A DNA stretch of 64,000 bases from Oceanobacillus halotolerans. GTDB lineage: Bacteria > Bacillota > Bacilli > Bacillales > Amphibacillaceae. The notes under the pieces are model-generated. The model was not told the DNA's origin, did no database searches, and saw nothing but the letters and a program-made list of their open reading frames with translations. Position numbers and translations under genes: made by a program. The DNA lies in assembly GCF_010993955.1 (NCBI RefSeq), contig NZ_WIXL01000001.1:221317-285316 (forward strand), in the 5' to 3' direction. Shown here one piece after another: positions 36,498-45,631 of this stretch (the stretch's first letter is position 1; the number at the start of each line of letters is the position of its first letter).

Positions 36498-37127
36498 ATG
36501 CCAAAGATGAAACGAAAAACCAAAAAAGCAATGAAACAAGCTCTATTGATTCCAATTATGTTAAGTATAGTATTTGTGGTCGTGTCATTTTTGGCAATGC
36601 ATCAGTCGAATGAACGATCAGAACCGATATTATTAAGTGAAGAAGTGGAGAATCATCAACAGACAGTAGAAAAGTATGCTAAACAATATGGTGTAAGTGA
36701 ATATGTGGATGTGATATTAGCTATGATGATGCAAGAGTCAAGCGGTAGAGGAAAGGATCCAATGCAGGCTTCAGAGAGTTATTGTGGGGAGCGACACTGT
36801 ATTCAGGATCCAGAGCTTTCTATCAGACAAGGGGTGAAATACTTTTCTCAAAACTTACAAGAGGCTGATGGTGATATTGAGTTAGCGGTTCAAGCTTATA
36901 ACTTTGGGAAAGGCTTTATTGATTATGTAAAGAAAGAAACAGGTTCTTACTCACAGGATATTGCAATTGATTTTTCACAACAAATGTATCAAAATGCTCC
37001 AAATAAGTCGATTTATACATGCTTACGCGAAGAAGCAAAGCAGTATAATGCTTGTTATGGAGATATCTATTATGTTCGAGATGTCATGGCATATAAAGAT
37101 GTAATTGCTAGTCGAGTGAATAACTAA
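36498..37127 (+). CDS. Membrane-anchored lysozyme-like protein (CwlT N-domain type)
   Basis: This 209-residue protein has a basic N-terminus, one transmembrane helix (residues about 14-34) and an outside lysozyme-like domain. The domain features are YVDVILAMMMQESSGRG (Glu80 the likely catalytic acid), QASESYCG and VQAYNFGKGFIDYV. The family cleaves the glycan strands of peptidoglycan; CwlT of ICEBs1 and Tn916-like elements is the best known, fused there to an NlpC/P60 domain that is absent here. No conjugation genes adjoin, so a housekeeping wall role is more likely. The start follows TTTGGGGGAATT. Four cysteines may form disulfides. Confidence 0.8.
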   Translation: MPKMKRKTKKAMKQALLIPIMLSIVFVVVSFLAMHQSNERSEPILLSEEVENHQQTVEKYAKQYGVSEYVDVILAMMMQESSGRGKDPMQASESYCGERHCIQDPELSIRQGVKYFSQNLQEADGDIELAVQAYNFGKGFIDYVKKETGSYSQDIAIDFSQQMYQNAPNKSIYTCLREEAKQYNACYGDIYYVRDVMAYKDVIASRVNN

Positions 37128-37194
37128 ATTTTTGTCCAATTGATTCATGAAGTGTTATGATAAGGTAAAAGAAAATTGGAAGGGAAGGATGAAA

Positions 37195-37572
37195 ATGGTA
37201 AAAGCGATTCATACAGAAAAGGCACCTGCTGCTATTGGGCCATACTCACAAGCAATCCAAGCAGGAGATTTCATTTATATTTCTGGTCAAATTGGCATTA
37301 ATCCTGAAACAAGTGAAGTAGTTGAGGGAATTGAAAATCAGACCAAACAAGTATTACATAATTTAGAAGCTATTTTGACAGAAGCAGGTGCTGATTTTTC
37401 TCAAGTTGTGAAATTCACCATTTATATTGCTTCAATGGATGACTTCGCTACTATAAATGACATTTATGGAGGATATTTAACAGAGCCATATCCAGCTCGT
37501 GCAACAGTAGAAGTAAGCCGTTTGCCAAAAGATGTATTAGTAGAAATGGATGCCGTAGTCTATACGAAATAA
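37195..37572 (+). CDS. ridA: RidA-family enamine/imine deaminase
   Basis: Starting at the ATG at 37195, placed 6 nt after GGGAAGG, the protein has 125 residues, the normal RidA length. It shows the family pattern: [20 protein letters not shown] near the start, SGQIG, and the final [20 protein letters not shown] with the conserved arginine that holds the substrate carboxylate. RidA hydrolyses reactive 2-aminoacrylate-type intermediates released by PLP enzymes, which fits a genome stretch with several such enzymes (Kbl, MetY, methionine lyase). The alcohol dehydrogenase gene follows within 17 nt, possibly as one transcript. Confidence 0.9.
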   Translation: MVKAIHTEKAPAAIGPYSQAIQAGDFIYISGQIGINPETSEVVEGIENQTKQVLHNLEAILTEAGADFSQVVKFTIYIASMDDFATINDIYGGYLTEPYPARATVEVSRLPKDVLVEMDAVVYTK

Positions 37573-37588
37573 TGGAGGGGATGAGTCG

Positions 37589-38758
37589 ATGGATAACTTT
37601 ACATATCAGAATCCAACGAAGCTAATTTTTGGAAAAGGCCAATTAGATGCACTGCCAGAGGAAGTGAAACAATACGGAACAAAAGTTTTAATCGTTTATG
37701 GTGGCGGAAGTATTAAGCGAAATGGGATCTATGATAACGTTGTCGGAAAACTAAAGGAAATAGATGCTGAAATCTATGAATTGCCTGGTGTTGAGCCAAA
37801 TCCAAAAATCTCCACTGTTCGAAAAGGTGTTGAAATATGTAAACAAAATGGTATTGACTTTGTCCTAGCTGTTGGTGGTGGAAGTACGATTGACTGTACG
37901 AAGGCGGTTGCCACTGGTGCCACATTAGAAGCAGATATGTGGGATGTGGTCACGAAAAAGGTGCAACCAACAGACTCCTTACCATTTGGAACCATACTGA
38001 CTCATGCTGCGACAGGATCTGAAATGAATCGTGGTAGTGTTATTACAAACTGGGAAACAAATGAAAAACATGGATGGGGTTCACCGTATACGTATCCTAA
38101 ATTTTCTATCTTGGATCCAACCCATACTTTTTCTGTACCTAAGGATCAAACGGTATATGGTATTGTGGATATGATGTCCCATGTGCTAGAGCATTATTTT
38201 CATCAAACGTCTAACACACCAATCCAAGATCGTTTTTGTGAATCACTACTAAAGACAATCATGGAGACAGCACCAAAATTATTAGATGACCCAGAAAACT
38301 ACGAATATCGGGAAACGATCATGCTAAGTGGAACACTTGCGCTAAATGATATGTTAAGTATGGGATTCCGCGGTGACTGGGGCTCTCATAATTTAGAACA
38401 TGCTGTATCCGCTGTTCATGATATTCCACATGGTGGGGGATTAGCCATTTTATTCCCACATTGGATGAGACATGTCCTGGATAAAGAAAACGTTGAACGA
38501 TTTAAGCAGTTCGCTGTACGTGTATTTCATGTAGAAACAGATGGGAAATCTGATGTTGCCATTGCTGAAGAAGGAATTGATCGTTTACGTACATTTTGGA
38601 ATGAGCTTGGTGCACCTTCTCGGTTAGCAGATTATGATATTGACGAGTCATCTGTGGAAGAGATGGCAGAAAAAACAGTAGTTGCTCGTCCAGAGTATGG
38701 TAACTTTAAAACATTAACGAAGCAAGACTCGATTGATATTTTTAAGGCAAGCTTATAA
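37589..38758 (+). CDS. Iron-containing alcohol dehydrogenase (YugJ/YugK, butanol dehydrogenase-like)
   Basis: This 389-residue enzyme belongs to the group III, iron-dependent alcohol dehydrogenases. It has an NAD(P)-binding N-terminal domain with GGGSIKRNG and [13 protein letters not shown], and a C-terminal metal domain. Metal ligands expected in this family are the aspartate of DMMSH and the histidines of [22 protein letters not shown] and the region [13 protein letters not shown]. It should reduce aldehydes to alcohols in the cytoplasm. The start follows GGAGGGGATG. It is the last of a co-directional run starting with the MATE gene, with a terminator after it. Confidence 0.88.
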   Translation: MDNFTYQNPTKLIFGKGQLDALPEEVKQYGTKVLIVYGGGSIKRNGIYDNVVGKLKEIDAEIYELPGVEPNPKISTVRKGVEICKQNGIDFVLAVGGGSTIDCTKAVATGATLEADMWDVVTKKVQPTDSLPFGTILTHAATGSEMNRGSVITNWETNEKHGWGSPYTYPKFSILDPTHTFSVPKDQTVYGIVDMMSHVLEHYFHQTSNTPIQDRFCESLLKTIMETAPKLLDDPENYEYRETIMLSGTLALNDMLSMGFRGDWGSHNLEHAVSAVHDIPHGGGLAILFPHWMRHVLDKENVERFKQFAVRVFHVETDGKSDVAIAEEGIDRLRTFWNELGAPSRLADYDIDESSVEEMAEKTVVARPEYGNFKTLTKQDSIDIFKASL

Positions 38759-38810
38759 ACAATTTACGACAAAAAATTTCCTGGGGAATAAAAAATGGCA
38801 AAAAAAGAAA

Positions 38811-38845
38811 AATTAGCTGTTAGTGATATACAGCTAATTCTTCTT
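38811..38845. terminator. Bidirectional terminator
   Basis: AATTAGCTGT (38811-38820) pairs with ACAGCTAATT (38830-38839), followed by T-rich sequence. The hairpin overlaps the last codons of the convergent DUF1450 gene. Confidence 0.75.
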
Positions 38846-39065
38846 TTATTGCTTCCCTAATTTTAGCTAAGCATTCTTCTGGTGTATGGCCAAACACACG
38901 TTTATTATTGACGATTGCATATGGCTTTACACGACATAGACCACAAAACGACAAGCAATCATTCATTAATACAGCCACTTCTGGAAATTCCTTTTCAATA
39001 ATTGTTTCTATATCTAATGTAGTGATCGCATTTCCGTCACAAACCTCTACAATGACGATACCCAA
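38820..39065 (-). CDS. DUF1450 family protein (YuzB-like)
   Basis: The 81-residue protein has a thioredoxin-like pattern: an early cysteine (EVCDGN), an alpha helix, then CLSFCGLC with CxxxCxxC spacing, a PYAIVNN strand and a helical end. DUF1450 members such as YuzB share this four-cysteine pattern, which resembles thioredoxin-like ferredoxins; a metal or iron-sulfur site is possible but unproven. The only start in frame is a TTG at 39065, with AAAGTGA upstream. It is separated from its neighbours by terminators and looks monocistronic. Confidence 0.75.
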   Translation of the reverse strand: MGIVIVEVCDGNAITTLDIETIIEKEFPEVAVLMNDCLSFCGLCRVKPYAIVNNKRVFGHTPEECLAKIREAIKEELAVYH

Positions 39066-39164
39066 TGTGTATCACTTTCTTTCCTAATGTATTTTCTTGG
39101 CCCTGTTAGTTTTAGCATATTTAGCAAAAAAAATCAATCAATGGAAGCGGAATTTAGCCAAAAT

Positions 39165-39194
39165 ATAACAGTAACCAAAAATGGTTACTGTTAT
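39165..39194 (-). terminator. Terminator of the MFS gene
   Basis: ATAACAGTAACC (39165-39176) pairs perfectly with GGTTACTGTTAT (39183-39194). On the minus strand it follows the MFS stop codon and leads into ATTTTG. Confidence 0.65.
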
Positions 39195-39197
39195 GGA

Positions 39198-40424
39198 TTA
39201 TGAGCTTCTAGAATGTGTTAACGTACGTGCGGTTCTTCCACTATATTCATGTTTATACCATGCACCAAGTAAGATTACTCCACTTAAGAGAAGAATGGCA
39301 CTTGTTACAAAGAAGACAGAAGAGATTCCAAAGCCTCCTGCAATCATACCGCCAAGTGCGGGACCAATAATATTCCCTAAAAAGCGAAGACTTGTGTTAT
39401 AGCCAAGCACTTCTCCTTGCATGGATAATGGTGCCTCTTGTCGTATATAAGCAATTCGGACTGGAATAATTCCCCCAATTGATACACCAAGTAAAAAGCG
39501 GAGAATCATTAACTGCCAAACACTTGTTACAAAACCACCAGGGAAGTAAACGATTCCTGCTATAAATAATAAAACAATAAGGACTTTGATATACCCAATC
39601 TTGTCACCTAATTTTCCCCAACGGCGAGTCATCAGTAAGTTACCTAGGCCTGCTGCTGAAAAGGCCATCCCAGAGAAAAATGCAATATTGACTGGGCCAT
39701 GTAATTCAGCCACATATAATGATAGTATTGGTTGTACGCTAAAATGAGCAACTTGAATAAGGGTCGAAATAATCATGACAATCAGTAATACAGGATGCTT
39801 TACAATGTGTAAAATGACTTCTTTGCTGGAATAAGAACGATGGTCTTGATCATCAGATATTTTCACTTTCATTTCTTTTACACCAAATAGAACGATAAAT
39901 GCTGATAAAAATACCGTAAGTGAAACCCATTGAAATGTTGATGCGAATCCAAATGCATCTGCAAGACTTCCACCAAGCATAGGTCCCATTAACGTACCCG
40001 TAATACTACCTGTTTGGAGTGTTCCTAAAACTCTTCCAGCAACAGCTTTTGGGGTTTGGGTAGAAATAAGTGCCTGAGACATTGGGATAAAGCCTGTGAA
40101 GATCCCCATAAACAGACGTAATAAAAAAAGCTCCCATACAGAAGAAGCAAATCCCATTAAGAAAATAGATAGGCCTAGGCCAATGGCAGACATAATCAAG
40201 ATCTTCTTCCTACCATACTTATCCCCAATTCGTCCCCAAATAGGAGAAAAAAGCAAAGCAGTTACAAAGGTTATACCAAAAATCCATCCAGACCAACTTT
40301 GTACATAGGAATCAGAGAAGTCTCCGAGTGTTTCAATATACAAGGATAAAAATGGGAGTACCATTGTGATACTTCCAGCTGTGAAAAAGTTGGCAAACCA
40401 CATTATTGTGACATTTCGTTTCAC
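39198..40424 (-). CDS. MFS multidrug transporter (MdtG/BmrA-like group)
   Basis: This protein of at least 408 residues has 12 predicted helices, the motif A loop GRIGDKYGRKK (near residue 65), a GSITGTLMGPMLGGSLADAF motif C-like helix near 140, and a second-half RRWGKLGDKIG loop. It is likely a proton-coupled efflux pump. The GTG at 40424 has no ribosome binding site. Seven codons upstream, an in-frame ATT at 40445 is placed 7 nt after AAAGAAGGT, and the frame is open through it, so the true start may be this rare codon (415 residues). It is monocistronic, ending at the hairpin at 39165. Confidence 0.8.
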   Translation of the reverse strand: MKRNVTIMWFANFFTAGSITMVLPFLSLYIETLGDFSDSYVQSWSGWIFGITFVTALLFSPIWGRIGDKYGRKKILIMSAIGLGLSIFLMGFASSVWELFLLRLFMGIFTGFIPMSQALISTQTPKAVAGRVLGTLQTGSITGTLMGPMLGGSLADAFGFASTFQWVSLTVFLSAFIVLFGVKEMKVKISDDQDHRSYSSKEVILHIVKHPVLLIVMIISTLIQVAHFSVQPILSLYVAELHGPVNIAFFSGMAFSAAGLGNLLMTRRWGKLGDKIGYIKVLIVLLFIAGIVYFPGGFVTSVWQLMILRFLLGVSIGGIIPVRIAYIRQEAPLSMQGEVLGYNTSLRFLGNIIGPALGGMIAGGFGISSVFFVTSAILLLSGVILLGAWYKHEYSGRTARTLTHSRSS

Positions 40425-40596
40425 ACTTGGATCATGCTCGTTAATGACTAAGACCTTCTTTCTTAAAATTTATTTCGGTACTCTAAATATATTACATAAT
40501 AAGAAGATACTAAAGTTTAATGCTTAAATCAAGTTAAATTTTAAAAAAAGAACAACCCTGATTGCAAGTTCCTTGTTTTTAGAGAAGATTTCTTAT

Positions 40597-41041
40597 TAGT
40601 AGCGGGAAGAGGACCTCCCTAGTGATGAATCCTCATTCCGTTATTTACTAAAAAAACCATGTTTGAAGCCTGTTATGTAATCGTCGTTCCGATATAAGCA
40701 TTTTTTCCCTCATAATGCAATGGTTTGTGCTATTAGCGGAACGAGGATTCTCTTTGAGCTGAAAAAATGCGTTTTTCGCCTCAATAGCGGAACGAGGAAC
40801 CGCCCTCTCTTATGAAATGAATGCTCATTCCGTTATTTACTAAAAAAACCATGTTTGAAGCCTGTTATGTAATCGTCGTTCCGTTATAAGCAGTTTTTCC
40901 CCTCATAATCCAATGATTTACCGCCAATAGCGGAACGAGGATTCCCCGTGACCTGAAAAATTGCGCTTTACTTACCAATAGCGGAAAGAGGAACCACCTA
41001 CGTTTTACAGATGAACCGTCATTCCGTTATTATCATCACCG
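40597..41041. repeat. Array of ~14-bp motifs in alternating orientation, ~50-bp period
   Basis: Ten copies of a core like TAGCGGAACGAGGA occur near 40598, 40632, 40683, 40734, 40783, 40828, 40873, 40925, 40977 and 41028. Orientations run + - - + + - - + + -. The spacing is 45-52 bp except for the first step (about 34). A higher-order ~190-bp unit repeats twice, and the stretch with ACCATGTTTGAAGCCTGT is identical in both. It fills the gap between the MFS gene and the ypuA-like gene; no gene is visible in 40446-41242. Confidence 0.8.
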
Positions 41042-41242
41042 TAAGATCTATCCGGGATGGGTATAGGTTTTTATATGGGACATCTATCAATTAAAAAACA
41101 CCAATTGTTTAAAGACTAGCCTTATTAAAGAAAAATCTATCCATAAAAGACATTTAACGTTATAATAATGGAAACACAAACATCATTTGGAATGGTACAA
41201 GCATAAAGTAATGTTAAGTATAAAAGTAAAGGAGAGCCATTA

Positions 41243-42172
41243 ATGATGAAAAACTATATGAAACTTATCGGTTTGGTTTTGATGATGACAACCTTAATAA
41301 TGAGCGCCGTTTTACCCGTATATGCCGATAGTGGAGAAAAAGAAACAGAGAGTATTAATGAAAAACTTGGTGTACCAATTATTGTATATGGGGATACTCT
41401 GACTGATGCACAAAAGACTGAAACTCGTGAATTGTTAAATGTAGGGGACCCAGATACAGTAGAGGAATATTCCGTGACAGGTGAAGATATTGCCAATTAT
41501 ATTAATGGTGACCCAAATTCACGAATGTTCTCTTCTGCCAAAATTGTTCGTGAAGAAGAAGGGGAAGGCCTAACGATCAATATTGTTACCCCAGATAATA
41601 TTACTGAAGTAACTAATGAAATGTATGCCAACGCATTATTAACAGCAGGTGTTGAAAATGCAACGGTTGATGTTGCCTCACCTGTAGCGGTTAGTGGACA
41701 TTCTGCATTAACAGGTATTTATAAAGCATATGATGTTGAAGGAGAAGAACTTGATAAAGCGCGGATGGAATTAGCCAATGAAGAATTGGGAGTTGCGACT
41801 GATCTAGCCGAAAAGGAAGGGCTAAATCAAGAAAAAGTAAGTGAACTAATTACAGACATAAAACAAACCATTGCTGAACAGAATCCTGCTACAAAAGAAG
41901 AAGTAGAACAGATCGTAAAAGAACAACTCGATAAACTTGAAATATCACTAAGTGAAGAAGACATGCAACGCTTAACTGATTTATTCGAAAAGATGCGGAA
42001 TTTAAATATTGATTTTGATAAAGTGAAAAATCAATTAAGTGATATTGCTTCTAAAGTGTCGGGTAAAATAGAGGAGCTTGTGAATGATGAAGGTTTCTGG
42101 AATAGTGTAGAAAACTTCTTTAGTAACTTAGTAAATGCAATCAGTGACTTTGTGAGTAGTTTGTTAAAATAG
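41243..42172 (+). CDS. ypuA: Secreted DUF1002 protein (YpuA-like)
   Basis: This 309-residue exported protein has a Sec signal peptide (about residues 1-28, ending VYADS) and a DUF1002 domain. The domain has VPIIVYGDTLTDAQK near residue 45, YINGDPNSRMFSSAKI near 88, the LTINIVTPDNITEVT strand and ALLTAGVENATVDVASPV near 140. The last 130 residues are helical and acidic, with amphipathic coiled-coil character. B. subtilis YpuA has this domain and is about 290 residues long; it is a cell-envelope stress-linked protein of unknown activity. The start follows AAAGGAGAGCC, and a terminator lies 70 nt after the stop. Confidence 0.85.
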   Translation: MMKNYMKLIGLVLMMTTLIMSAVLPVYADSGEKETESINEKLGVPIIVYGDTLTDAQKTETRELLNVGDPDTVEEYSVTGEDIANYINGDPNSRMFSSAKIVREEEGEGLTINIVTPDNITEVTNEMYANALLTAGVENATVDVASPVAVSGHSALTGIYKAYDVEGEELDKARMELANEELGVATDLAEKEGLNQEKVSELITDIKQTIAEQNPATKEEVEQIVKEQLDKLEISLSEEDMQRLTDLFEKMRNLNIDFDKVKNQLSDIASKVSGKIEELVNDEGFWNSVENFFSNLVNAISDFVSSLLK

Positions 42173-42240
42173 TATGAAAGCATTAATTGGATTTCTCTAT
42201 CCACGGAATGGTGACTATGGGTGAATAATGTATTTCTAAG

Positions 42241-42280
42241 CACACGTTATTGTACATTTGAAAATAACGTGTGTATTTTT
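42241..42280 (+). terminator. Terminator after ypuA
   Basis: CACACGTTATT (42241-42251) pairs perfectly with AATAACGTGTG (42263-42273) and is followed by TATTTTTG. Confidence 0.85.
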
Positions 42281-42309
42281 GTGTGCTCCATAATAGAAGC
42301 TTAATTGGG

Positions 42310-42396
42310 AAAGTGCAACAAAATGCTTTCGCCATAAGAACTTGGCGAAAAGCCTAGTTTTCCAATCGGGGATGATAAAGGCGCTTACGCTTTTGT
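42310..42396. repeat. Short repeat D, related to the insert in B4
   Basis: AAAGCCTAGTTTTCCAATCG and GCGCTTACGCTTTTGTT match the segment at about 26960-27045. GCCATAAGAACTTGGCGAAA includes a short hairpin (GCC...GGC). Apart from this and A/T-rich DNA, 42281-42677 holds no visible gene. Confidence 0.6.
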
Positions 42397-42677
42397 TAGA
42401 AAGATTGTGTAATGAGAAATAAACTCAATCCACAAATAACTTTATTAATGCAAAATTTTTTTATTGAGAACCTCGCCGCTTACTTATCTTCTTTTTTCTC
42501 ACAGAAATCACCTACCATTTATTTTTTTCAAACAAATTTCTACTATATGACACCAACGCGTTATTTGACATAAATTAGACGCAAAAAAATTTTTTGATAT
42601 GAATCTATTATATTTGTAATAAAATCTATTATTTCTGGTAACCCTTGTAATAGACTCTTAAATGTCTTGTAAACGCA

Positions 42678-42706
42678 TTGCCTATTTACCTATGGTACGA
42701 TATGCA
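42678..42706 (+). promoter_or_regulatory. Candidate promoter of the LysM-3D gene
   Basis: TTGCCT (42678-42683), a 17-bp spacer and TATGCA (42701-42706), 28 bp before the start codon. TGTAAT/TGTAAA half-sites at 42615, 42646 and near 42669 resemble WalR half-sites but are not at the usual 11-bp spacing. Confidence 0.4.
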
Positions 42707-42733
42707 ATGGTAAAAATTAAGGAGGGACTACCT

Positions 42734-43471
42734 ATGAAGAAAATAGTAGCGATGGTTGCTACTGGCTTAATGATTGTTGGCGCAACGGTAACAAGTGCAT
42801 CAGCAGAAAAATATGAGGTGGAAAAAGGAGATAACCTCTGGAATATTGCACAAGATTACAATACTACTGTAGATGACTTAGTCGAAATCAATAAATTAAA
42901 ATCAACTGTGATACACCCGAAGCAAAAACTAGCATTATATTATGAATATATTGTTCAAAAAGGTGATACGTTATCTGAAATAGGAAAAGATTTTAATGTT
43001 TCTGTTGAGGAGCTAAAAGAATGGAATGACTTAAAATCGGACTTAATTGTGATTGGACAAGCTTTAACGATCAAAGATACTGATCAAGATGTCAAAGAAG
43101 CAGTAAGAGCATCTAATCAGGAGCCGTCAACGAATGGAAGGAATACCACATCCACAAAAGCAAATAATGAAGATCCATCTGGTAAAACGATAACCGTGTC
43201 GGCAACTGCTTATACAGCGGATTGTGATGGATGCTCTGGTATTACAGCCACTGGTGTAAATTTAAATAATAACCCAAATGCAAAAGTGATTGCAGTAGAT
43301 CCGAATGTTATTCCACTTGGATCTGAAGTGTATGTTGAAGGGTATGGTTATGCTACAGCAGCAGATGTCGGCGGAGCTATTAAAGGAAATAAAATTGACC
43401 TTCATGTATCAACTAAAAAAGAAGCCTTTGAATGGGGTGTTCGTACAGTTGACGTAACGATTGTGGAATAA
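42734..43471 (+). CDS. yocH: LysM and 3D domain cell wall protein (YocH-like)
   Basis: Starting at the ATG at 42734, after TAAGGAGGG, the product has 245 residues. A signal peptide (cleavage near SASA-EK, residue 24) is followed by two LysM repeats (YEVEKGDNLWNIAQDY at about 27, YIVQKGDTLSEIGKDF at about 72). A Ser/Thr/Asn-rich linker comes next, then a 3D domain with ITVSATAYTADC and the ADVGGAIKGNKIDL motif holding the catalytic aspartates. It would bind peptidoglycan through LysM and probably cut glycan strands with the 3D domain, related to MltA/Rpf enzymes. B. subtilis yocH belongs to the WalRK regulon; control here is open. Confidence 0.9.
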   Translation: MKKIVAMVATGLMIVGATVTSASAEKYEVEKGDNLWNIAQDYNTTVDDLVEINKLKSTVIHPKQKLALYYEYIVQKGDTLSEIGKDFNVSVEELKEWNDLKSDLIVIGQALTIKDTDQDVKEAVRASNQEPSTNGRNTTSTKANNEDPSGKTITVSATAYTADCDGCSGITATGVNLNNNPNAKVIAVDPNVIPLGSEVYVEGYGYATAADVGGAIKGNKIDLHVSTKKEAFEWGVRTVDVTIVE

Positions 43472-43490
43472 GCGTGAAGCGTCAGCAATC

Positions 43491-43537
43491 AAAAAGGGTA
43501 TCGGAAATGAGATTATGCCATTTTCGATACCCTTTTT
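43491..43537 (+). terminator. Long-stem terminator
   Basis: AAAAAGGGTATCGGAAATG pairs with CATTTTCGATACCCTTTTT through 19 positions with one G-U pair. Confidence 0.9.
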
Positions 43538-43633
43538 ATTTTAGGTTATTTTCCACACCAATAACGAAAATTATTTATCAATTTAGGTAAATTTACCAAA
43601 ATTTACTTAAATTGTTACGTAACATAGTGTAGT

Positions 43634-43902
43634 GATTTCCGCTTCGGACAGACGCTTTTAGCTTCCTCGTAAGCAAACTGCGCTTCCTGCTCAAATCTAA
43701 CTGCGTGTTTTTTCCTTAGTAGTCGACTGTCCTACACTACAACCAATGACCAAATAAGCAGTAACAATGATAAGAGGTGGAATAGCGCAAAACTAGCGTA
43801 AGAAATACACGAAGATGATGAGACCCCAAAGTGAGTGTTGTTTGTGAACGAGGATGCTCATCGCAAGCCCGCGGAAAGCGTAGTGTATTCCCAATGCGGT
43901 AT
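43634..43902. repeat. Degenerate large repeat, copy A6
   Basis: Parts such as GATTTCCGCTTCGGACAGAC, AGTAGTCGACTGTCCTACAC, AAATACACGAAG and CGCGGAAAGCGTAGTGTATT match the A family in the A1 orientation. The copy is shorter and diverged, lacks insert B and has internal deletions. Confidence 0.65.
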
Positions 43903-43958
43903 TTTACGTTACAATATATACTCCGACGGAAAACATACTTATTTTGTAAATATCATTA

Positions 43959-44093
43959 TTATTGTATATCGATGGTATGTTCATCTTCATTATGGTCTAC
44001 TATTTCATTTGATTCTGGTCCAAGTTGTGTAATACCGATTACACTAAAACCAATAATCATAGCTAAAAACAGAGCCATTAATAGTTTTTTCAT
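43959..44093 (-). CDS. Small exported peptide, 44 residues
   Basis: An ATG at 44093, 6 nt after GGGGGAA, opens a 44-codon frame. The N-terminus MKKLLMALFLAMIIGFSVIG is an ideal signal sequence or single membrane anchor, and the remaining 24 residues are very acidic (ESNEIVDHNEDEHTIDIQ). A hairpin (AGGAGA...TCTCCT) lies in the leader between about 44122 and 44139, and a TATACT box is near 44155. Size and layout fit a secreted peptide, a small membrane protein, or a Phr-like pro-peptide, but no rap or other receptor gene adjoins. It sits alone between repeat A6 and kbl. I do not recognise a family. Confidence 0.5.
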   Translation of the reverse strand: MKKLLMALFLAMIIGFSVIGITQLGPESNEIVDHNEDEHTIDIQ

Positions 44094-44413
44094 GATTGTT
44101 CCCCCATTTAAAACTATGGTTTAGGAGAGGTGTATCTCCTGTTCACTAGTCTAGTATAATAAAATTTCTTTCAATCTGCCATCCTTTTTTATAGGTAAAT
44201 GTTGCAAACGTAATTATATTTTTTACTGTATGATTATCGTATTTTGATAAACAATAAGATTGATAAAGAATTAACAATTCTATGTTCTTTTCAAGTAAAC
44301 ATTTTATGAGTGTTATGTTAAACTATAAGCAACAAGCATGAAAGTAAAACAAAGTGTTCATATCAAGTGGACAAATGTGTATAAAACGCTTACATAACAA
44401 GGAGGAATAAAGG

Positions 44414-45604
44414 ATGTCAAGTAAGGTTTTACAAGGATTTCTAGACGAAAATATTGCCGACTTAAAGGAACGTGGACTTTATAATGAGATTGACCCAGTA
44501 CAAGGTGCGAATGGTCCAGTCATAAATATTGACGGTAAAAAGTTAATTAATCTTTCTTCTAACAATTACTTAGGTCTTGCAACGGATGATCGATTGAAAA
44601 AGGTAGCAAAAGAAGCAGTCGAAACACATGGAGTTGGAGCTGGAGCCGTTCGTACTATCAATGGGACACTAGATTTACACATTGAATTAGAGAAAAAACT
44701 TGCCCAATTCAAAGGAACGGAAGCAGTTATTTCTTATCAATCAGGATTTAATTGTAATATGGCTGCGATATCTGCAGTAATGGATAAAAATGACGCAATT
44801 CTTTCCGATGCTTTAAACCATGCTTCTATTATTGACGGTTGCCGTCTATCAAAAGCAAAAATTATCCCATTTGAACACTCCAATATGGATGATTTACGTC
44901 AAAAGGCAAAAGAAGCAGTGGAGTCAGGAAACTACAATAAAATTATGGTCATTACAGATGGTGTGTTCTCCATGGATGGAGATGTTGCAAAACTTCCTGA
45001 GATTGTGGAAATTGCAGAAGAGTTTGACCTCATTACCTATGTAGATGATGCACATGGGTCTGGTGTATTAGGAAAAGGTGCTGGAACAGTGAAGCATTTC
45101 GGCTTACAGGATAAAATCGATTTCCAAATGGGTACCTTATCCAAAGCAATTGGAGTGATTGGTGGATATGTAGCTGGTAAGGCTAATTTAATTGATTGGT
45201 TAAAAGTGCGTTCGCGTCCATTCCTATTTTCCACAGCAGTATCTCCAGCAGATGCAGCAGCAAGTACAAAAGCGATTGATTTGTTAATGGAAAGTACCGA
45301 ATTACACGACAAGCTTTGGGAAAATGGCAATTACTTAAAAGAAGGACTAAAAAATCTTGGTTTTGATATAGGAGATAGTGAAACACCAATTACACCATGT
45401 ATTATTGGTGATGAAAAGGATGCACAGCAGTTTAGTAAACGATTAAATGAAGAAGGCGTTTATGCTAAGGCAATTGTGTTCCCAACTGTACCAAGAGGGA
45501 CAGGACGTGTACGTAATATGCCTACAGCTGCACATACAAAGGAAATGTTAGATGATGCCATTGCTATTTATGAAAAAGTAGGAAAAGAAATGGGGCTCAT
45601 CTAA
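44414..45604 (+). CDS. kbl: Glycine C-acetyltransferase (2-amino-3-ketobutyrate CoA ligase)
   Basis: This 396-residue PLP enzyme of the alpha-oxoamine synthase family splits 2-amino-3-ketobutyrate with CoA into glycine and acetyl-CoA, the second step of threonine breakdown. Motifs are [13 protein letters not shown] near residue 38, [15 protein letters not shown] near 75, YVDDAHGSG near 205 and [14 protein letters not shown] near 238, the lysine of which holds PLP. The ATG follows AAGGAGGAATAAAGG. It is 27 nt upstream of the threonine dehydrogenase gene and co-transcribed. A loose cre-like sequence (44380-44394, TATAAAACGCTTACA) sits just before the ribosome binding site and could mean carbon catabolite control. 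Confidence 0.93.
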   Translation: MSSKVLQGFLDENIADLKERGLYNEIDPVQGANGPVINIDGKKLINLSSNNYLGLATDDRLKKVAKEAVETHGVGAGAVRTINGTLDLHIELEKKLAQFKGTEAVISYQSGFNCNMAAISAVMDKNDAILSDALNHASIIDGCRLSKAKIIPFEHSNMDDLRQKAKEAVESGNYNKIMVITDGVFSMDGDVAKLPEIVEIAEEFDLITYVDDAHGSGVLGKGAGTVKHFGLQDKIDFQMGTLSKAIGVIGGYVAGKANLIDWLKVRSRPFLFSTAVSPADAAASTKAIDLLMESTELHDKLWENGNYLKEGLKNLGFDIGDSETPITPCIIGDEKDAQQFSKRLNEEGVYAKAIVFPTVPRGTGRVRNMPTAAHTKEMLDDAIAIYEKVGKEMGLI

Positions 45605-45631
45605 TTTAACAAATCGTTACGGGGGATTACT

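Noticed and set aside
36498-37127. Part of an integrative conjugative element because of the CwlT-like domain
   Set aside because: No conjugation, relaxase or integrase genes are nearby, and the NlpC/P60 domain of CwlT is absent.
42615-42675. WalR operator before the LysM-3D gene
   Set aside because: TGTAAT/TGTAAA half-sites occur but at 31- and about 22-bp spacing and not the expected 11 bp, so only mentioned as a possibility.
43959-44093. Phr-type quorum peptide precursor
   Set aside because: Size and signal fit, but there is no rap or other tetratricopeptide receptor gene nearby and the C-terminus lacks a basic processing-site pattern. Kept only as a small exported peptide.
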